A stretch of 32,054 nt of DNA from Phallusia fumigata (taxonomy: Eukaryota > Chordata > Ascidiacea > Phlebobranchia > Ascidiidae): NCBI GenBank assembly GCA_008931825.1, contig QXVZ01029675.1, positions 1 through 32,054 of the forward strand, written 5' to 3'. The first letter of the stretch is position 1; each line of letters opens with the position of its first letter. A program made the position numbers and the translations under genes. Shown piece after piece: positions 1 through 10,921 of the stretch. The notes beneath the pieces were generated by a model. The model was not told the origin of the DNA. It searched no databases and saw only the letters and a list, made by a program, of their open reading frames with translations.

Positions 1-1
1 C

Positions 2-3000
2 CGACCTTTACCCTCATTGTTGAGACCTTTCGGAGTGACCGAAAACATGCCCGCACGAGAAGTCATAACCAACTGCAGGTAAAGAAGATGTCTTGTTCTT
101 TTAGTTTATGTCTACAATGTGGTATATTTTTGTTACCTAACACTGCATTCTGAATTTCTTGTGGTATGATGGGTTCTCTTCTGAAAGGAAAACATTTTGC
201 TTTTTACTGCAAGACACCATGGTAAAATTAGATTTGCCCAATATGAAGAATTTCATGCCAAATATTTTTTATTTTTGTTAACCAAATTTTTTACTTGTTT
301 TCAGAAAATTAACTTCTAATGGTTCGTCATCTGCAAAACACCTTTTTCTGGACAAGTTTCCTCCACCTACATTACCTAAACGGCGCACTTTTGTTATTCC
401 AAAAGACAAACTATGTCCCCCTGCTCCAACAATCTATGTAAGTAAAAGTTTATTATGAACTCTTTGACATAAATGACTTAGTTTCCATGTGTATCTATGT
501 TGCAAAACCTGATTGCAGTTTGAAAGCATTTATATCAATCTAAAGTTTGCTAAAAAGCTTTGTATTTGCTGATTTGCTGTGTTTATTATTTTGTATCTAG
601 TTCTATTTTTTGAATCCTTATAGCTTGAAAGCAAGAAAGAAGCAATGTCGCGAGCGTTGGCTGACTTCTGTACTAACCCCCGAAACCCTGTCACTGTGAT
701 TCGTGGACTTGCGGCAGCCCTTAAACTCGACCTAGGACTTTTCTCAACCAAAACTCTTGTGGAAAGCAATCCTGAGTGTTCAGTTGAAGTAAGAACACAG
801 GTAAGCTTGTGATATTACAATGTGTCTGGATCTACGGTTGTTTACTTGACTAGGACCCTTATGTTTTCATTTATTGTTTCTGACTAGCGCTATTTTGTTT
901 CTCACATTTGTTTGAGGAAAAAAATTCACACATGATAACCCTTATTTAAACACTAACTGTTCTGTCCCAATCAACCCAAATAATGCAGTACTTGGCAGTT
1001 GGTGTCAGGCTGCTGAGTGGTGGTTAGGCTCCTAATGTGCAGCGTTAACCTCTATACATTTGCTGCATAACGATGTAAAAACCTGTTACTTTATTCAATC
1101 ATTTTTTAGGTCAACCTATTGGTTGGTGTGGCTATAGGATATTAATCATGCTTTTGACATAGAGATTATCATGTATTTTTTATTTTTAGTCAAAATGTGT
1201 CTTTTCAAATCCAACACTGATCATGTCCTATTAACATTGCTACCAACTAGAAACTGCATGTGTGTGGGGGGAATCATTAATTCTTGCAGAAACAATTGTA
1301 GCACAAACTGCCAGGGAGAGTAGGGACCAAGAGTAAGGTGGAATTAAAACATATCAAATGTAAAGAAAAAAAATGTAATTTAAGGGTGTGTAGTGTATGT
1401 GCGATGGCAATTTGGAAAATACCACACCTCTAGTTTTATTGATAATTTCTGTGTTCGTCGCATAATTGATGTTTTGTTTACCTTAACCATTAAAATCATG
1501 TTACAGCTTGGACAGTAAATTTTGGGAGTAGAATGTAGTGTTATGTTTTGTTGTTAAAAAAACAATTTACCTAGAACATTTAGATAGTTAGGCAATTTGT
1601 CACCGAACTATTGAGGTTTCACCCAACTACTTCTTTGTGTGGCAAGAGCCTTAGTATCTTGAAATTGCATTTAAATATACTTAACTTTAAGTAACATTGG
1701 AAAGCACTCAAAAGCAATGCTTCCACTTACTTTGCAGGCCCAACAACCATCGGAAGAAAACTGGGATACAACTGGTACAACAAANTGACCGAAAACATGC
1801 CTGCACGAGAAGTAATAACCAACTGCAGGTAATGGAAACATCTTGTTCTTTTAGTTTATGTTTACTATGTGGTATACTTTTGTCACCTAACACTGCATTC
1901 TAAATTTCTTGTGGTATGATGCGTTTTCTTCTGAAAGGAAAGTATTTTGCTTTTACTGCAGGACATGATGGCAAAATTAGACTTGCCTAACATTTTACGC
2001 CAAAAGTTTTTTATTTTTGTACACCTAATTTTTTACTTGTTTTCAGAAAATTAACTTCTAATGGTTCGTCATCTGCGAAACACCTTTTTCTGGACAAGTT
2101 TCCTCCACCTACATTACCTAAACGGCGCACTTTTGTTATTCCAAAAGACAAACTATGTCCCCCTGCTCCAACAATCTATGTAAGTAAAAGTTTATTATGA
2201 ACTCTTTGACATAAATGACTTAGTTTCCATGTGTATCTATGTTGCAAAACCTAATTGCAGTTTGAAAGCGTTTATATCAATCTAAAGTTTGCTAAAAAGC
2301 TTCGTATTTGCTGATTTGCTGTGTTTATTATTTTGTATCTAGTTCTATTTTTTGTCCTTATAGCTTGAAAGCAAGAAAGAAGCAATGTCGCGAGCGTTGG
2401 CTGACTTCTGTACTAACCCCCGAAACCCTGTCACTGTGATTCGTGGACTTGCGGCAGCCCTTAAACTCGACCTAGGACTTTTCTCAACCAAAACTCTTGT
2501 GGAAAGCAATCCTGAGTGTTCAGTTGAAGTAAGAACACAGGTAAGCTTGTGATATTACAATGTGTCTGGATCTACGGTTGTTTACTTGACTAGGACCCTT
2601 ATGTTTTCATTTATTGTTTCTGACTAGCGCTATTTTGTTTCTCACATTTGTTTGAGGAAAAAATTTCACACATGATAACCCTTATTTAAACACTAACTGT
2701 TCTGTCCCAATCAACCCAAATGATGCAGTACTTGGAAGTTGGTGTCAGGCTGCTGAGTGGTGGTTAGGCTTCTAACGTGCAGCGTTAACCTCTATACATT
2801 TGCTGCATAACGATGTAAAAGACTGCTACTTTATTCAATCATTTTTTAGGTCAACCTATTGGTTGGTGTGGCTATAGGATATTAATCATGCTTTTGACAT
2901 AGAGATTATCATGTATTTTTTATTTTTAGTCAAAATGTGTCTTTTCAAATCCAACACTGATCATGTCCTATTAACATTGCTACCAACTAGAAACTGCATG

Positions 3001-6000
3001 TGTGTGGGGGGAATCATTAATTCTTGCAGAAACAATTGTAGCACAAACTGCCAGGGAGAGTAGGGACCAAGAGTAAGGTGGAATTAAAACATATCAAATG
3101 TAAAGAAAAAAAATGTAATTTAAGGGTGTGTAGTGTATGTGCGATGGCAATTTGGAAAATACCACACCTCTAGTTTTATTGATAATTTCTGTGTTCGTCG
3201 CATAATTGATGTTTTGTTTACCTTAACCATTAAAATCATGTTACAGCTTGGACAGTAAATTTTGGGAGTAGAATGTAGTGTTATGTTTTGTTGTTAAAAA
3301 AACAAATTACCTAGAACATTTATATAATTAGGCAATTTGTCACCGAACTATTGAGGTTTCACCCAACTACTTCTTTGTGTGGCAAGAGCCTTAGTATCTT
3401 GATATTGCATTTAAATATACTTAACTTTAAGTAACATTGGAAAGCACTCTAAAGCAATGCTTCCACTTACTTTGCAGGCCCAACAACCATCAGAAGAAAA
3501 CTGGGATACAACTGGTACAACAAAAGTGTGGAGATGTGAAAGTAGTCGGTCATTTTCCAGCATTGCCAAATATGCTCAGTACCAAGCTACCACTTTCCAG
3601 GAATCGTTAAAGGTAGACAATGGGGTTGTAACGTTTCAAATTCTCTACTTCAAATAGCTAAGTTTTATTGGACATTCTTAGGCAATAAACTGACTAAACC
3701 CTTCAACAATGCAAATAATTGGACCAGTGATTCTCAAACTGTTTTAGCTTGCAGCACACTAAGGAACTATTTTTATTTTCGCGGCACTCTTTGCAAACAA
3801 AGAACACGAAAAGTTGTCCGAATAAATTTATTTTGCTTTAATGCGACAGGTGAGGTTGCATTTGGCTACAAATCAAACAAAACGAGGTTGTCATACATAC
3901 TCACATTTCGTCACTAAGCTCCAAAAGTCTCTGCCATTTTTGATATTGAGAACTGATATTCACTGTAATCGCACCATCAACGTACAGCTCCTTATTATTC
4001 TATCACAATTAACAAAAGATGCCGATTGTTCGCAATCAATTCTCATTATTGCCTGTCGACTATTGTTGATAATCATACTTCATGCTTACACCATGAGGTA
4101 AAAAAAGCCTGCTTGAAACAACATGTGATCAATTTTTTCTGTACTGTTCCAGTCAAAATAAGATCCCGTAAAAATTAGACGCAAAATCAAATCCGGCGCA
4201 AATGAGACTCAAAAACGAAAAGTTCGCAACACACTTGGAAAACTCGCATGGCTTACAGTTTAAAAGTCACTAAATTGGACTGACCCCTTTTTTGGTTGAA
4301 ATATGTTTGGCTAAAGTTTTCCCACGACTCTTTATGTTTTTCCCCATTTGCCTTTAATACTAATTCATGTGAAAGAAAACTTGTACTAATTGGGATTTTA
4401 ACAGGAGGAAGAAATGAAGCGACAGGGTCAATCAACTGGAAGTGAATCAAAACGATCAACATCTGATTCTTCTGACAAAGGCAGTGGCCCCAAGAAAAAG
4501 ACTTTTAAAACCATTAAGTTTGGCACCAACATTGACCTGTCAAATGAAAAAAAGTGGAGACCCCAACTACAAGAACTTTCAAAGTTGCCATGGCTCTTCA
4601 GGGTGAGTCAATATGTTTTTTCCAGTTAAAAGATTGTGTTACAGCCTGCTAGGTTGTCATTTCAACATGTGAATATGAATTAAAATGTTTTGCTGGACTA
4701 GACCAGGGGGTCCTAACTTTGTGTAATGAGGGCCTATTTTAATCAGGTAAATATGCCCGTGGGCCGAAGTTTTTAGGCATAAAAGTAGTGTGCAAATACA
4801 CAGCTACGCAATACAGGCCCCATTTGGACACCCTGCATTAGATCCTTGATATGAAAAATTGTTCACACACAGTGGTTAACAACACAATTTGTGTTGGAGC
4901 AAACAAATCTTTTGGGCCAAAATGTTCCTTTTATCTAATTTTATCCAAATGTTCAGGGAGCATGCATTTTAAAGATTTGCCATAATGTCAGGCAATATTT
5001 TGCAGTTTCTTTTATTCCAATTATCACTGAAGTTGAAATTGTATTTTATGATCATGAAAATAAGTAACAATGATTCAAATGTTTTACAGCTTGTGTCAGC
5101 TGGCAATATGCTGAGTCATGTTGGTCACAACATCTTGGGCATGAACACCATTCAGCTGTACATGAAAGTGCCAGGTTCCCGAACTCCAGGTCATCAGGAA
5201 AACAACAATTACTCCGCAATTAACATAAACATAGGTCCAGGTGACTGCGAGTGGTTTGCTGTGCCTGAGGAATACTGGGGAGAGATACACATTCTCTGTG
5301 AAAAGTAAGTAACCGAAAGAACACAGAAACAATGTGTTTGCTTCATATGCAAGTAACGCACTAGGCAAAAACTATGATTTTCAATGGGATTTGAACCTCA
5401 GCTGTAACATATCTAGGTGTGGCGCTTGGTTAAAAAGGCTACACAGGCTGGTATGGCAGACCAAAATCTAAACACAAGCTCACACAATCTTTGAACCAGT
5501 AGTTTTGGTAAAATGACAATGATAAAGACTTTAATGTGGCAAATCCTAGCACAGGGCTACATCACACTATTAGGTAGTTTCTTTGACAAAAATCACCAAA
5601 TGTCGAGAGAAAGAATTTAAAAAGCTTTTTTTAACTGCTCTTGCAAGTTACAGTAAAAGTGGTCATGTTGTGCCATGTTAGGATTAAATCAGTTTCACAA
5701 AATAAAGGGAATTAAAAATTTTTTTTGTTAAACATTTTTGTTCTGGCTAGAAATGAAACTTGGATTCAATATTATTTCAGGAACAACATCAATTACCTTT
5801 CTGGTTCATGGTGGCCGGTGCTTGAAGATCTTTACCATGCCAACATACCAGTTTACAGGTTTATACAAAAACCTGGTGATCTTGTGTGGCTTAACTCTGG
5901 AACCGTACACTGGGTCCAAGCAGTTGTGAGTATACTTGTTGGGTTATTTTATTGAAAAAGGTGTTTTTGGTTCAGTTGACATGAGTTAATCCTAATGTGC

Positions 6001-7937
6001 GGATTTGGTCTATAAAATTGGGGAAAAAAGTGCACTGTAGAAAATATTGTACATGAAAAATGTTAACGTTAAATAATGTTTGACAGAAACTTTTTTGGCA
6101 GACTAGGAAATGTATGCCGGTATAAAATCAACAAGCGGGGTTGTATGATTGACATGTCGGCTTTAGTCCATTATAACATTAGTTTAACTCCTATATAAGC
6201 ATATCGCCAACAATGGAATTGTTATTGTAATAGGGCTGGTGTAACAACATTGCATGGAATGTTGGCCTTGTGTCAGCGTATCAGTACCAGATGTCCATCG
6301 AGAGATACGAGTGGAACAAATTTTCTGGATATAAGTCCATCGTCCCACTGATTCAACTCACGTGGAGTATGGCCAAACATGTGCGAGTTGCTGATCCCCA
6401 GTTGTTTATCATGATGAAGTAAGTGTTTGCCTTGTATGCCATTGTAACAGAGGTTGTCTTCAATGTTGTATTCATATGCAAGTTCTAAATTGTTTGTAGT
6501 GTACTACCTTACATTGAACTTCCAGAACTTATTAGCAATTGTTTTGACATAATTATCGTGTACTTAAGCGATATATAATATACAAGCTTATACCACAGTA
6601 CAAAAATAATTAGCCAAGTATAAAATACCAAAGATATTAGCTATGGTGTGATTTTTTCATTCGAAAATTTACTTGGTTCAGTTTGTAAATTTACCCTTGC
6701 AATCCCTTAAATATGTTTTATCACTGACTTTTGCTTTTATGCAAAATAAAGGAAAGTTGACAGGTTTCATGGCTAAAACTACAAAACCATTGGTTTGATT
6801 GTAAACCACTGTTTCACACATAAACTTAGCTGCAAGACAGTTATTTTGCTTGTGAAAATCAATATTTGATTGTGTAACAGTAACTTAGGTTTGCTATGCC
6901 AACTGTAAAAGATTACGCTAACCTATTACTTCTACAACACTGTTGCCAAATTGAGCAGTTTAATGTTATTCAGTTTTATGTATGTTTCCTAGCAATGGAA
7001 CAAGTCCTTACTTTTTTCTCAAAACTGCACTTTTTATTGCCTATTAGTCTAAACAATTCCAATAAAACTTATTTTTGGCCCATACAAGGAGGAGATTTTG
7101 TGTTTGAACTTATAGAGCACATCAATCGAACCTTTCAACAATTGTACTGGTGAAAAGATTAAGAGCAACTTTATTTTGATATTTCAGAACATGTATGATG
7201 AGAACACTGTGGCAGTGTCAGAACATTCTAGATCATTTAAAACGCAACAACATTGAAGTCCTGTGGCATGGTCGGAACGACAATGAACCATCACACTACT
7301 GTGAAACTTGTGAGGTACTTCGCCCCATTCAAACATCAATAATATGTTCTTTTGAAAATTATAACAATTTCTGTTTTACAAAAACGGTTTTTTAAACATC
7401 ATAATTTTGTTGTTACCAAGGTTGAAGTTTTCAATATACTGTACGTGAGAAGGTCAGAGAACAACTTACAGCAGCATCTTGTCCACTGCCTTGAGTGTGC
7501 GAGAAACTTAAATCCGGATTTAGAAAACTTTGTGATTCTCAACCAATTTCACACAGATGAGCTGATGAGAATATATGACCAATTTAACTTGGTGAGTAAA
7601 CACTATGCTGCATTAAAACGCTGTTGTGGCATAAGTTAAGGCTATTTTCACGTGAATCATGCTTGGCTTTTTGCTTTTGTATTAATGAAGTGGCGCTCAG
7701 CCGACAATCCCTTTGGTTTCCAGTAATTGCTTGGCCATTGTGGAACCAGTTTGTCTGTAGTTATGCCCAGTTGTGGCATCAAACAGAAGACTGGCGTGCA
7801 ATAATTTGGCTGCGCTAACATAAACGGCCAATGTCCTGTCACCAGCTGCACTGAGACCTTACAGGTCGAAACAGCGTGAAATAATATTTGAAATACTAAT
7901 TTCTTTCATAATGTAGGCCAAAAAAGGAAAGACCTGA
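2..7937 (+). CDS. KDM6A: KDM6A/UTX-type histone H3K27 demethylase, 3' part (5' end outside window)
   Basis: Removes methyl groups from H3K27me2/3 in the nucleus using Fe(II) and 2-oxoglutarate; KDM6A/UTX works with MLL3/4 complexes (family knowledge). Exons read by GT-AG joins with continuous phase: 2-78, [305-437, 624-800, 1738-1784 and their duplicates 1786-1828, 2047-2179, 2364-2540], 3478-3612, 4405-4602, 5090-5304, 5781-5925, 6234-6418, 7188-7314, 7421-7591, 7917-7937 (TGA at 7935). The product matches the UTX C-terminal half in order: the [10 protein letters not shown] segment, [35 protein letters not shown], JmjC, then the zinc module. The TPR region lies upstream of the window. The duplicated block with an N at 1785 breaks the reading frame (in-frame TGA just after the N), so only one copy of those exons should be used. 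JmjC and zinc motifs are shared with KDM6B, but invertebrates usually have one UTX gene. Confidence 0.95.
36..1784 (+). repeat. First copy of 1.7 kb tandem duplication ending at N 1785
   Basis: Bases 36-1784 (1749 bp) are repeated nearly identically at 1786-3524 (1739 bp), with scattered SNPs and a few small indels, most clearly near 240-260. The copy starts and ends inside KDM6A exons (ending in the TTGTTK codons of the 1738 exon). The other copy begins in the exon that ends at 78. A single N sits exactly at the joint. Divergence at the level of alleles plus the N argues for two haplotype contigs placed in series. Confidence 0.93.
1786..3524 (+). repeat. Second copy of 1.7 kb tandem duplication
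   Basis: Begins with the same bases as position 36 and continues past 3524 into unique sequence that completes the exon 3478-3612. This copy is continuous with the downstream gene, so its exons 2047-2179, 2364-2540 and 3478-3612 give an intact reading frame, while 1786-1828 is the 3' part of the exon seen whole at 2-78. Confidence 0.93.
3725..3840. mobile_element. Fragment of hAT-like MITE in KDM6A intron
   Basis: Starts with CAGTGATTCTCAAACT followed by a run reading GCAGCACACTAAGGAAC and a second GCGGCACTC. This is the usual terminal layout of many hAT-derived non-autonomous elements (CAGTGnTTCTCAAAC...CGGCACAC). No matching right terminus or target duplication was found before the next exon, so the element is partial or the right end has decayed. 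The rest of the 3613-4404 intron shows nothing recognisable. Confidence 0.4.
4704..4835. mobile_element. Short hAT-type MITE, 132 bp
   Basis: Terminal inverted repeats CAGGGGGTCC at the left and GGACACCCTG at the right match at 9 of 10 positions. The interior has the paired GGCC blocks (gggccgaag, caggccccat) common in hAT-derived elements. Flanking octamers gactagac and cattagat agree at 5 of 8 positions around a TAGA core, as expected for an old 8-bp hAT target duplication. Lies in the intron between exons 4405-4602 and 5090-5304. Confidence 0.6.
5090..6418 (+). other. KDM6A: JmjC catalytic core of KDM6 (three exons)
   Basis: Exons 5090-5304, 5781-5925 and 6234-6418 encode the JmjC barrel. 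The iron-binding His and Glu are in the PGHQEN motif of the first exon and the distal His is in GTVHWVQAV of the second. The 2-oxoglutarate contacts Lys and Thr are in [10 protein letters not shown]. The third exon starts [11 protein letters not shown], as in UTX. All catalytic residues recognised in the human enzyme are present, so the product should be active rather than a UTY-like weak enzyme. Confidence 0.93.
5381..5445 (-). mobile_element. tRNA-derived fragment (possible SINE head)
   Basis: On the minus strand 5397-5387 reads GGTTCAAATCC, a perfect pol III B box, preceded by about 50 bases with a weak A-box-like TAGCC...AACCAAGCG stretch. No complete cloverleaf could be folded, so a functional tRNA is unlikely; a decayed SINE head in the KDM6A intron fits better. 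Confidence 0.35.
7188..7591 (+). other. KDM6A: KDM6 C-terminal zinc-binding module (two exons)
   Basis: Exons 7188-7314 and 7421-7591 carry the UTX-specific helical/zinc domain that reads H3 residues N-terminal to K27. The four zinc ligands are visible as two CxxC pairs: HYCETCE at the end of the first exon and VHCLECAR in the second. The segment ends YDQFNL, matching the conserved end of UTX; the last exon at 7917 adds only a short basic tail, AKKGKT, before the stop. Confidence 0.9.
7830..7876 (+). ncRNA. Degenerate hammerhead ribozyme copy in last KDM6A intron
   Basis: Same dispersed sequence as 25487-25535. It has the stem I strand AGCTGCA (7844-7850), then CTGA followed directly by GACC-TTACA-GGTC (perfect stem II, 7855-7867) and GAAA (7868-7871). 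Three core bases (UGA of CUGAUGA) are missing and the stem III/cleavage-site half is lost, so it should be inactive. Its stem I and stem II are better preserved than in the other copy. Confidence 0.6.
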
Positions 7938-8164
7938 CGGAGTGCATCTGATAAGCTTGGGAATTGAGTTGCTGAAGAGCAAAGGTTTCTGAAATCAACA
8001 AACATAATCAGTCACTGAGGCACCAAGATGGCACACAGCTTCAGTGACAAGAGCAAAGCACAGACAATTCCCTATGCAACCACATGACGTGAAAATGCCA
8101 AACCAGGATGGATGTAGTTGTTTCTTCTCTTCAAGTATCTCGTGGCGCAACACCTGGTATTATT

Positions 8165-8290
8165 CCTTTCTTTTTTAGCAGCTGCGTCACAACGTCACCG
8201 GTCGCCCCGTTTTCTATTGGTCGAGCTGCGTCACGTGCCGCGGGTCACGTGTGTGCTTTTCAACGTACTTCTTGAGCGCAACTATCCACG
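8165..8290. promoter_or_regulatory. Promoter-like patch with two CACGTG E-boxes and inverted CCAAT
   Basis: A locally GC- and CpG-richer stretch in AT-rich surroundings. It contains CACGTG at 8232-8237 and 8246-8251 (spaced 14 bp), and ATTGG (inverted CCAAT) at 8216-8220, with further CCAAT-type boxes near 8431 and 8475. No gene start is evident on either side; it could drive a non-coding transcript or be chance. Confidence 0.3.
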
Positions 8291-8439
8291 ATGCCTTACA
8301 ATACTATCGCGTGTCAACTATTTCTTTTGATCCCTTATTTGCATTTGGCCGCATGAAGCTATCAACAGCAAACGAAGTTTCTCAGTTGCTCGGAGGTCCA
8401 TGAGTTGTGCAATATCATACTGCTGTATGATTGGCTGTA

Positions 8440-8445
8440 AATAAA
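8440..8445 (+). terminator. Possible KDM6A polyadenylation signal
   Basis: Canonical AATAAA about 500 bases past the KDM6A stop codon, the first clear one in the 3' region. Cleavage site not determined. Confidence 0.35.
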
Positions 8446-9825
8446 CCGCGTAGTCCTATTGCAGTAGAGTCTGTCCAATGGGAATGCCGTTGGGGTTTTG
8501 TTGGATGTAACTTTCTGCACAGACGCCCACTTATTTTTTTATCCCCCCGGTCGAATGCGCGCAATTAGTATGACACAAATTAACCGTCGAGTGCATGGAA
8601 ATAATATTTTTTTGTATTCTTTTCACCTCGTACGTTGCGGCGCGATCGTCACGACCCACACGAGGTTTTCAACCCTTCTTTGTTTGCATTAATCTTTCAA
8701 AGACTTGTTCTTGACTTTTTGTTTGGTATTACGTGTTTTTTAGACGGAGTCGACTTTTGCGAAGAATTTTGTTGAAAGATTGATTCTGTTGGCGAACATA
8801 GTGACTCGATTTTTCTATTGTATTGTTTATTATTACTATCGACGTTTGCTTCATGCGAGCGCATGTTTTGATTGGTTCCTGTCTTTAGTAAACGTGCGAA
8901 AATTTAAGGACATAAATATACGCCGCAAAACTTTCCTTTGTTAATGTTTGATGGAAAAAATTCGGGGGAAGGAAAAGTTAAAGAAGAATTATTGACGATT
9001 AGGGTAAAAAGAGCTTTTTTGAACGATTTTTTGTGAGAAAAAATCGGCTAGTTTTTTAAACTTATAATAGGCAGTTATTGCATTTTTACGTGATTTTCAA
9101 AAAACTCGACGTAATTTAATGCATAGCACCAAAATGATGGTAAAAGGATCTGCTACAATCATTTTACAACAAACGGCAAATATTAAGTGAAGGTTCGCTC
9201 TGAAATTCTTACAATACGCAAAACGGTTACCTATTACGCCGCACAAATAAACACAACAACTGCAGGCCACGTAACAATGAAAACAGCAATAAGACAAAAT
9301 GTTACAGAGATTGTCAGGAGAATTTAAATATTATTACGGGATTTTATGATATTGTCGCGTTGAGACTTTTAGCGGAACGCCGTACCGACAATAATTCTTT
9401 TACCAGAACGGTGGTCCAGCTTTTAACACTGCAGATATTACTTGCAAATCGCAGACTTGACTTGCGACTCGAGAGAACTAAAATCGTGAAAAATGTCTAA
9501 ATAGCAGTAATCTCAATCCAGTCATCTGAAACTTTGCATCATTTTTCAAAATTTGTTCGTGTGGTGGCACGAGAGAGGTAAATGGTTAAATACCTGAACC
9601 CTGGTTCGAAACAACTCAAACTCATTTGAAAGTATATGCGTGTTTACATAATCACGTATGTTGTTTGTTTGTTTGTTTCATTTTTATCCTCGGGAGGCGG
9701 AGCAACGCCTAAATGCGTTATGCTCATTATGAGTCCGCCGTCGAGCTACCTGCTTCATTGTAGTTCCGTTGGATCATTTTTTATTTTGTTTTTTCGATTT
9801 TTGAAAGTTGGTGACTTCAATTTGA

Positions 9826-9925
9826 GTCAACCCAGCGGGTACCTCTGGGTTGGGACAATGCCGCTTTAGTATATTGCTCAGGGAAACACAAGCGACCGAG
9901 ATGGGATTAGAACCCACAACCTTGT
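9826..9925 (-). mobile_element. tRNA-derived SINE remnant
   Basis: Minus strand 9914-9904 reads GGTTCTAATCC, one mismatch from the pol III B box. It is followed by a tail with AGCAATATACT, CGGCATTGTCCC and an AACCCAG...CTGGGTT hairpin (about 9829-9851), an arrangement typical of tRNA-related SINEs of invertebrate deuterostomes. 5' A-box region and target duplication not resolved. Confidence 0.5.
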
Positions 9926-10264
9926 GCATGCGTTACATACAAACTTTTAAAAATTGCACGATTGAAAGAAAGAATACAAACTCGTATTGTGAATTAAGTT
10001 GGATGCAATTTGAACTCCCCAGAATACGGGGTAGCACTAAAGAAACTGCTTTAGCCGCCGACCAAAGGATATTATCAATTAATAGTTTATTTGTCTTATT
10101 CACATCAGCTTGTTTGTCTGGCGAACCACCTCGTCTGTCCCCCCAATATCGTTATTAATGCGTCACAACGGCGTGTCTTCGTGTTGTGCATGGGTATTTA
10201 CTCAAAATGGGGCAAGTGCAGGTTGTTTTAACTTTGGCGTTACAGCCAGGGCTGACACTGCTTT

Positions 10265-10310
10265 TTCCCAAGATCTTGGAATTTCAGTCCTGAGCTTGGG
10301 ATCTTGGGAA
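10265..10310. repeat. Short perfect inverted repeat
   Basis: TTCCCAAGATC at 10265-10275 is the exact reverse complement of GATCTTGGGAA at 10300-10310, with a 24-base loop. Just upstream is CAGGGCTGACACTG, which could be the terminus of a DNA-transposon remnant. It lies in the 3' flank of the GPCR and no function is evident. Confidence 0.55.
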
Positions 10311-10921
10311 CAAAAAAGTAAAGGGAACAAATGACTGAATTTATGATACAATTAGCTAATCTGCATCCTTTGTTCTCAGCCCAACTCATCAATTGTCCAT
10401 TTCATAGCCAGCGCCCTAAACATAGTTAGCAACGCCCACCACTTTAGGAACTTTACAATAATCTAAGACCAATGAAATAAAACACTTTTGGTTGGTGAAC
10501 GTTATTTAAGCATTATGCACAAAAGCCAATTGGTGTGACAATAAGATAATGCCCTTAACCACACAAGGGCATTACACTATTACATGACCCACACTGAAGA
10601 AAAAATACACTCGACAAGATATTATTTGTTAAAGTGGAACAGCCATAAACATGAGAACAAAGTTGGCAATGTCATGTAAGGCAAACAAAGGTATTTTATG
10701 AACTATTTTTAGTCGCCTCGCCATGCCGCATCACGGTCATTTGCCGTTCCGTCGTATACAAGGAATAAAAAGAACAAATCAGCATTGCAGTGATAGGCAG
10801 GCAAGCGTTGTCTGATTCATCAAACGGAAACAAATCTACAATATATATAGCGCTGAAAAATTGCATATATGTCGCATAGAAACCACTTTTAGGAACTCCT
10901 TAGGGGCAAAATTATACTCAT

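Larger units (their letters stand above)
7938..10921. other. Convergent intergenic region between KDM6A and the adhesion GPCR
   Basis: Both neighbours end here, so this 3 kb should be only 3' UTRs and spacer. No open frame in it looks like protein. It holds the possible poly(A) signal at 8440, a promoter-like patch near 8165-8290, a (GTTT)n run near 9661-9678, a tRNA-derived SINE remnant around 9826-9925 and a short inverted repeat at 10265-10310. A minus-strand poly(A) signal for the GPCR could be the TTTATT (plus strand) near 10086. Confidence 0.7.

Noticed and set aside
36-3524. True exon duplication within KDM6A
   Set aside because: The joint is an N, the copies look like alleles and the reading frame is broken by using both; assembly artefact preferred.
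5381-5445. Functional tRNA gene
   Set aside because: Good B box but no cloverleaf, acceptor stem or convincing A box.
9636-9869. 77-codon open frame with hydrophobic stretches
   Set aside because: Runs into the tRNA-derived SINE remnant and the (GTTT)n run; composition is that of non-coding DNA.
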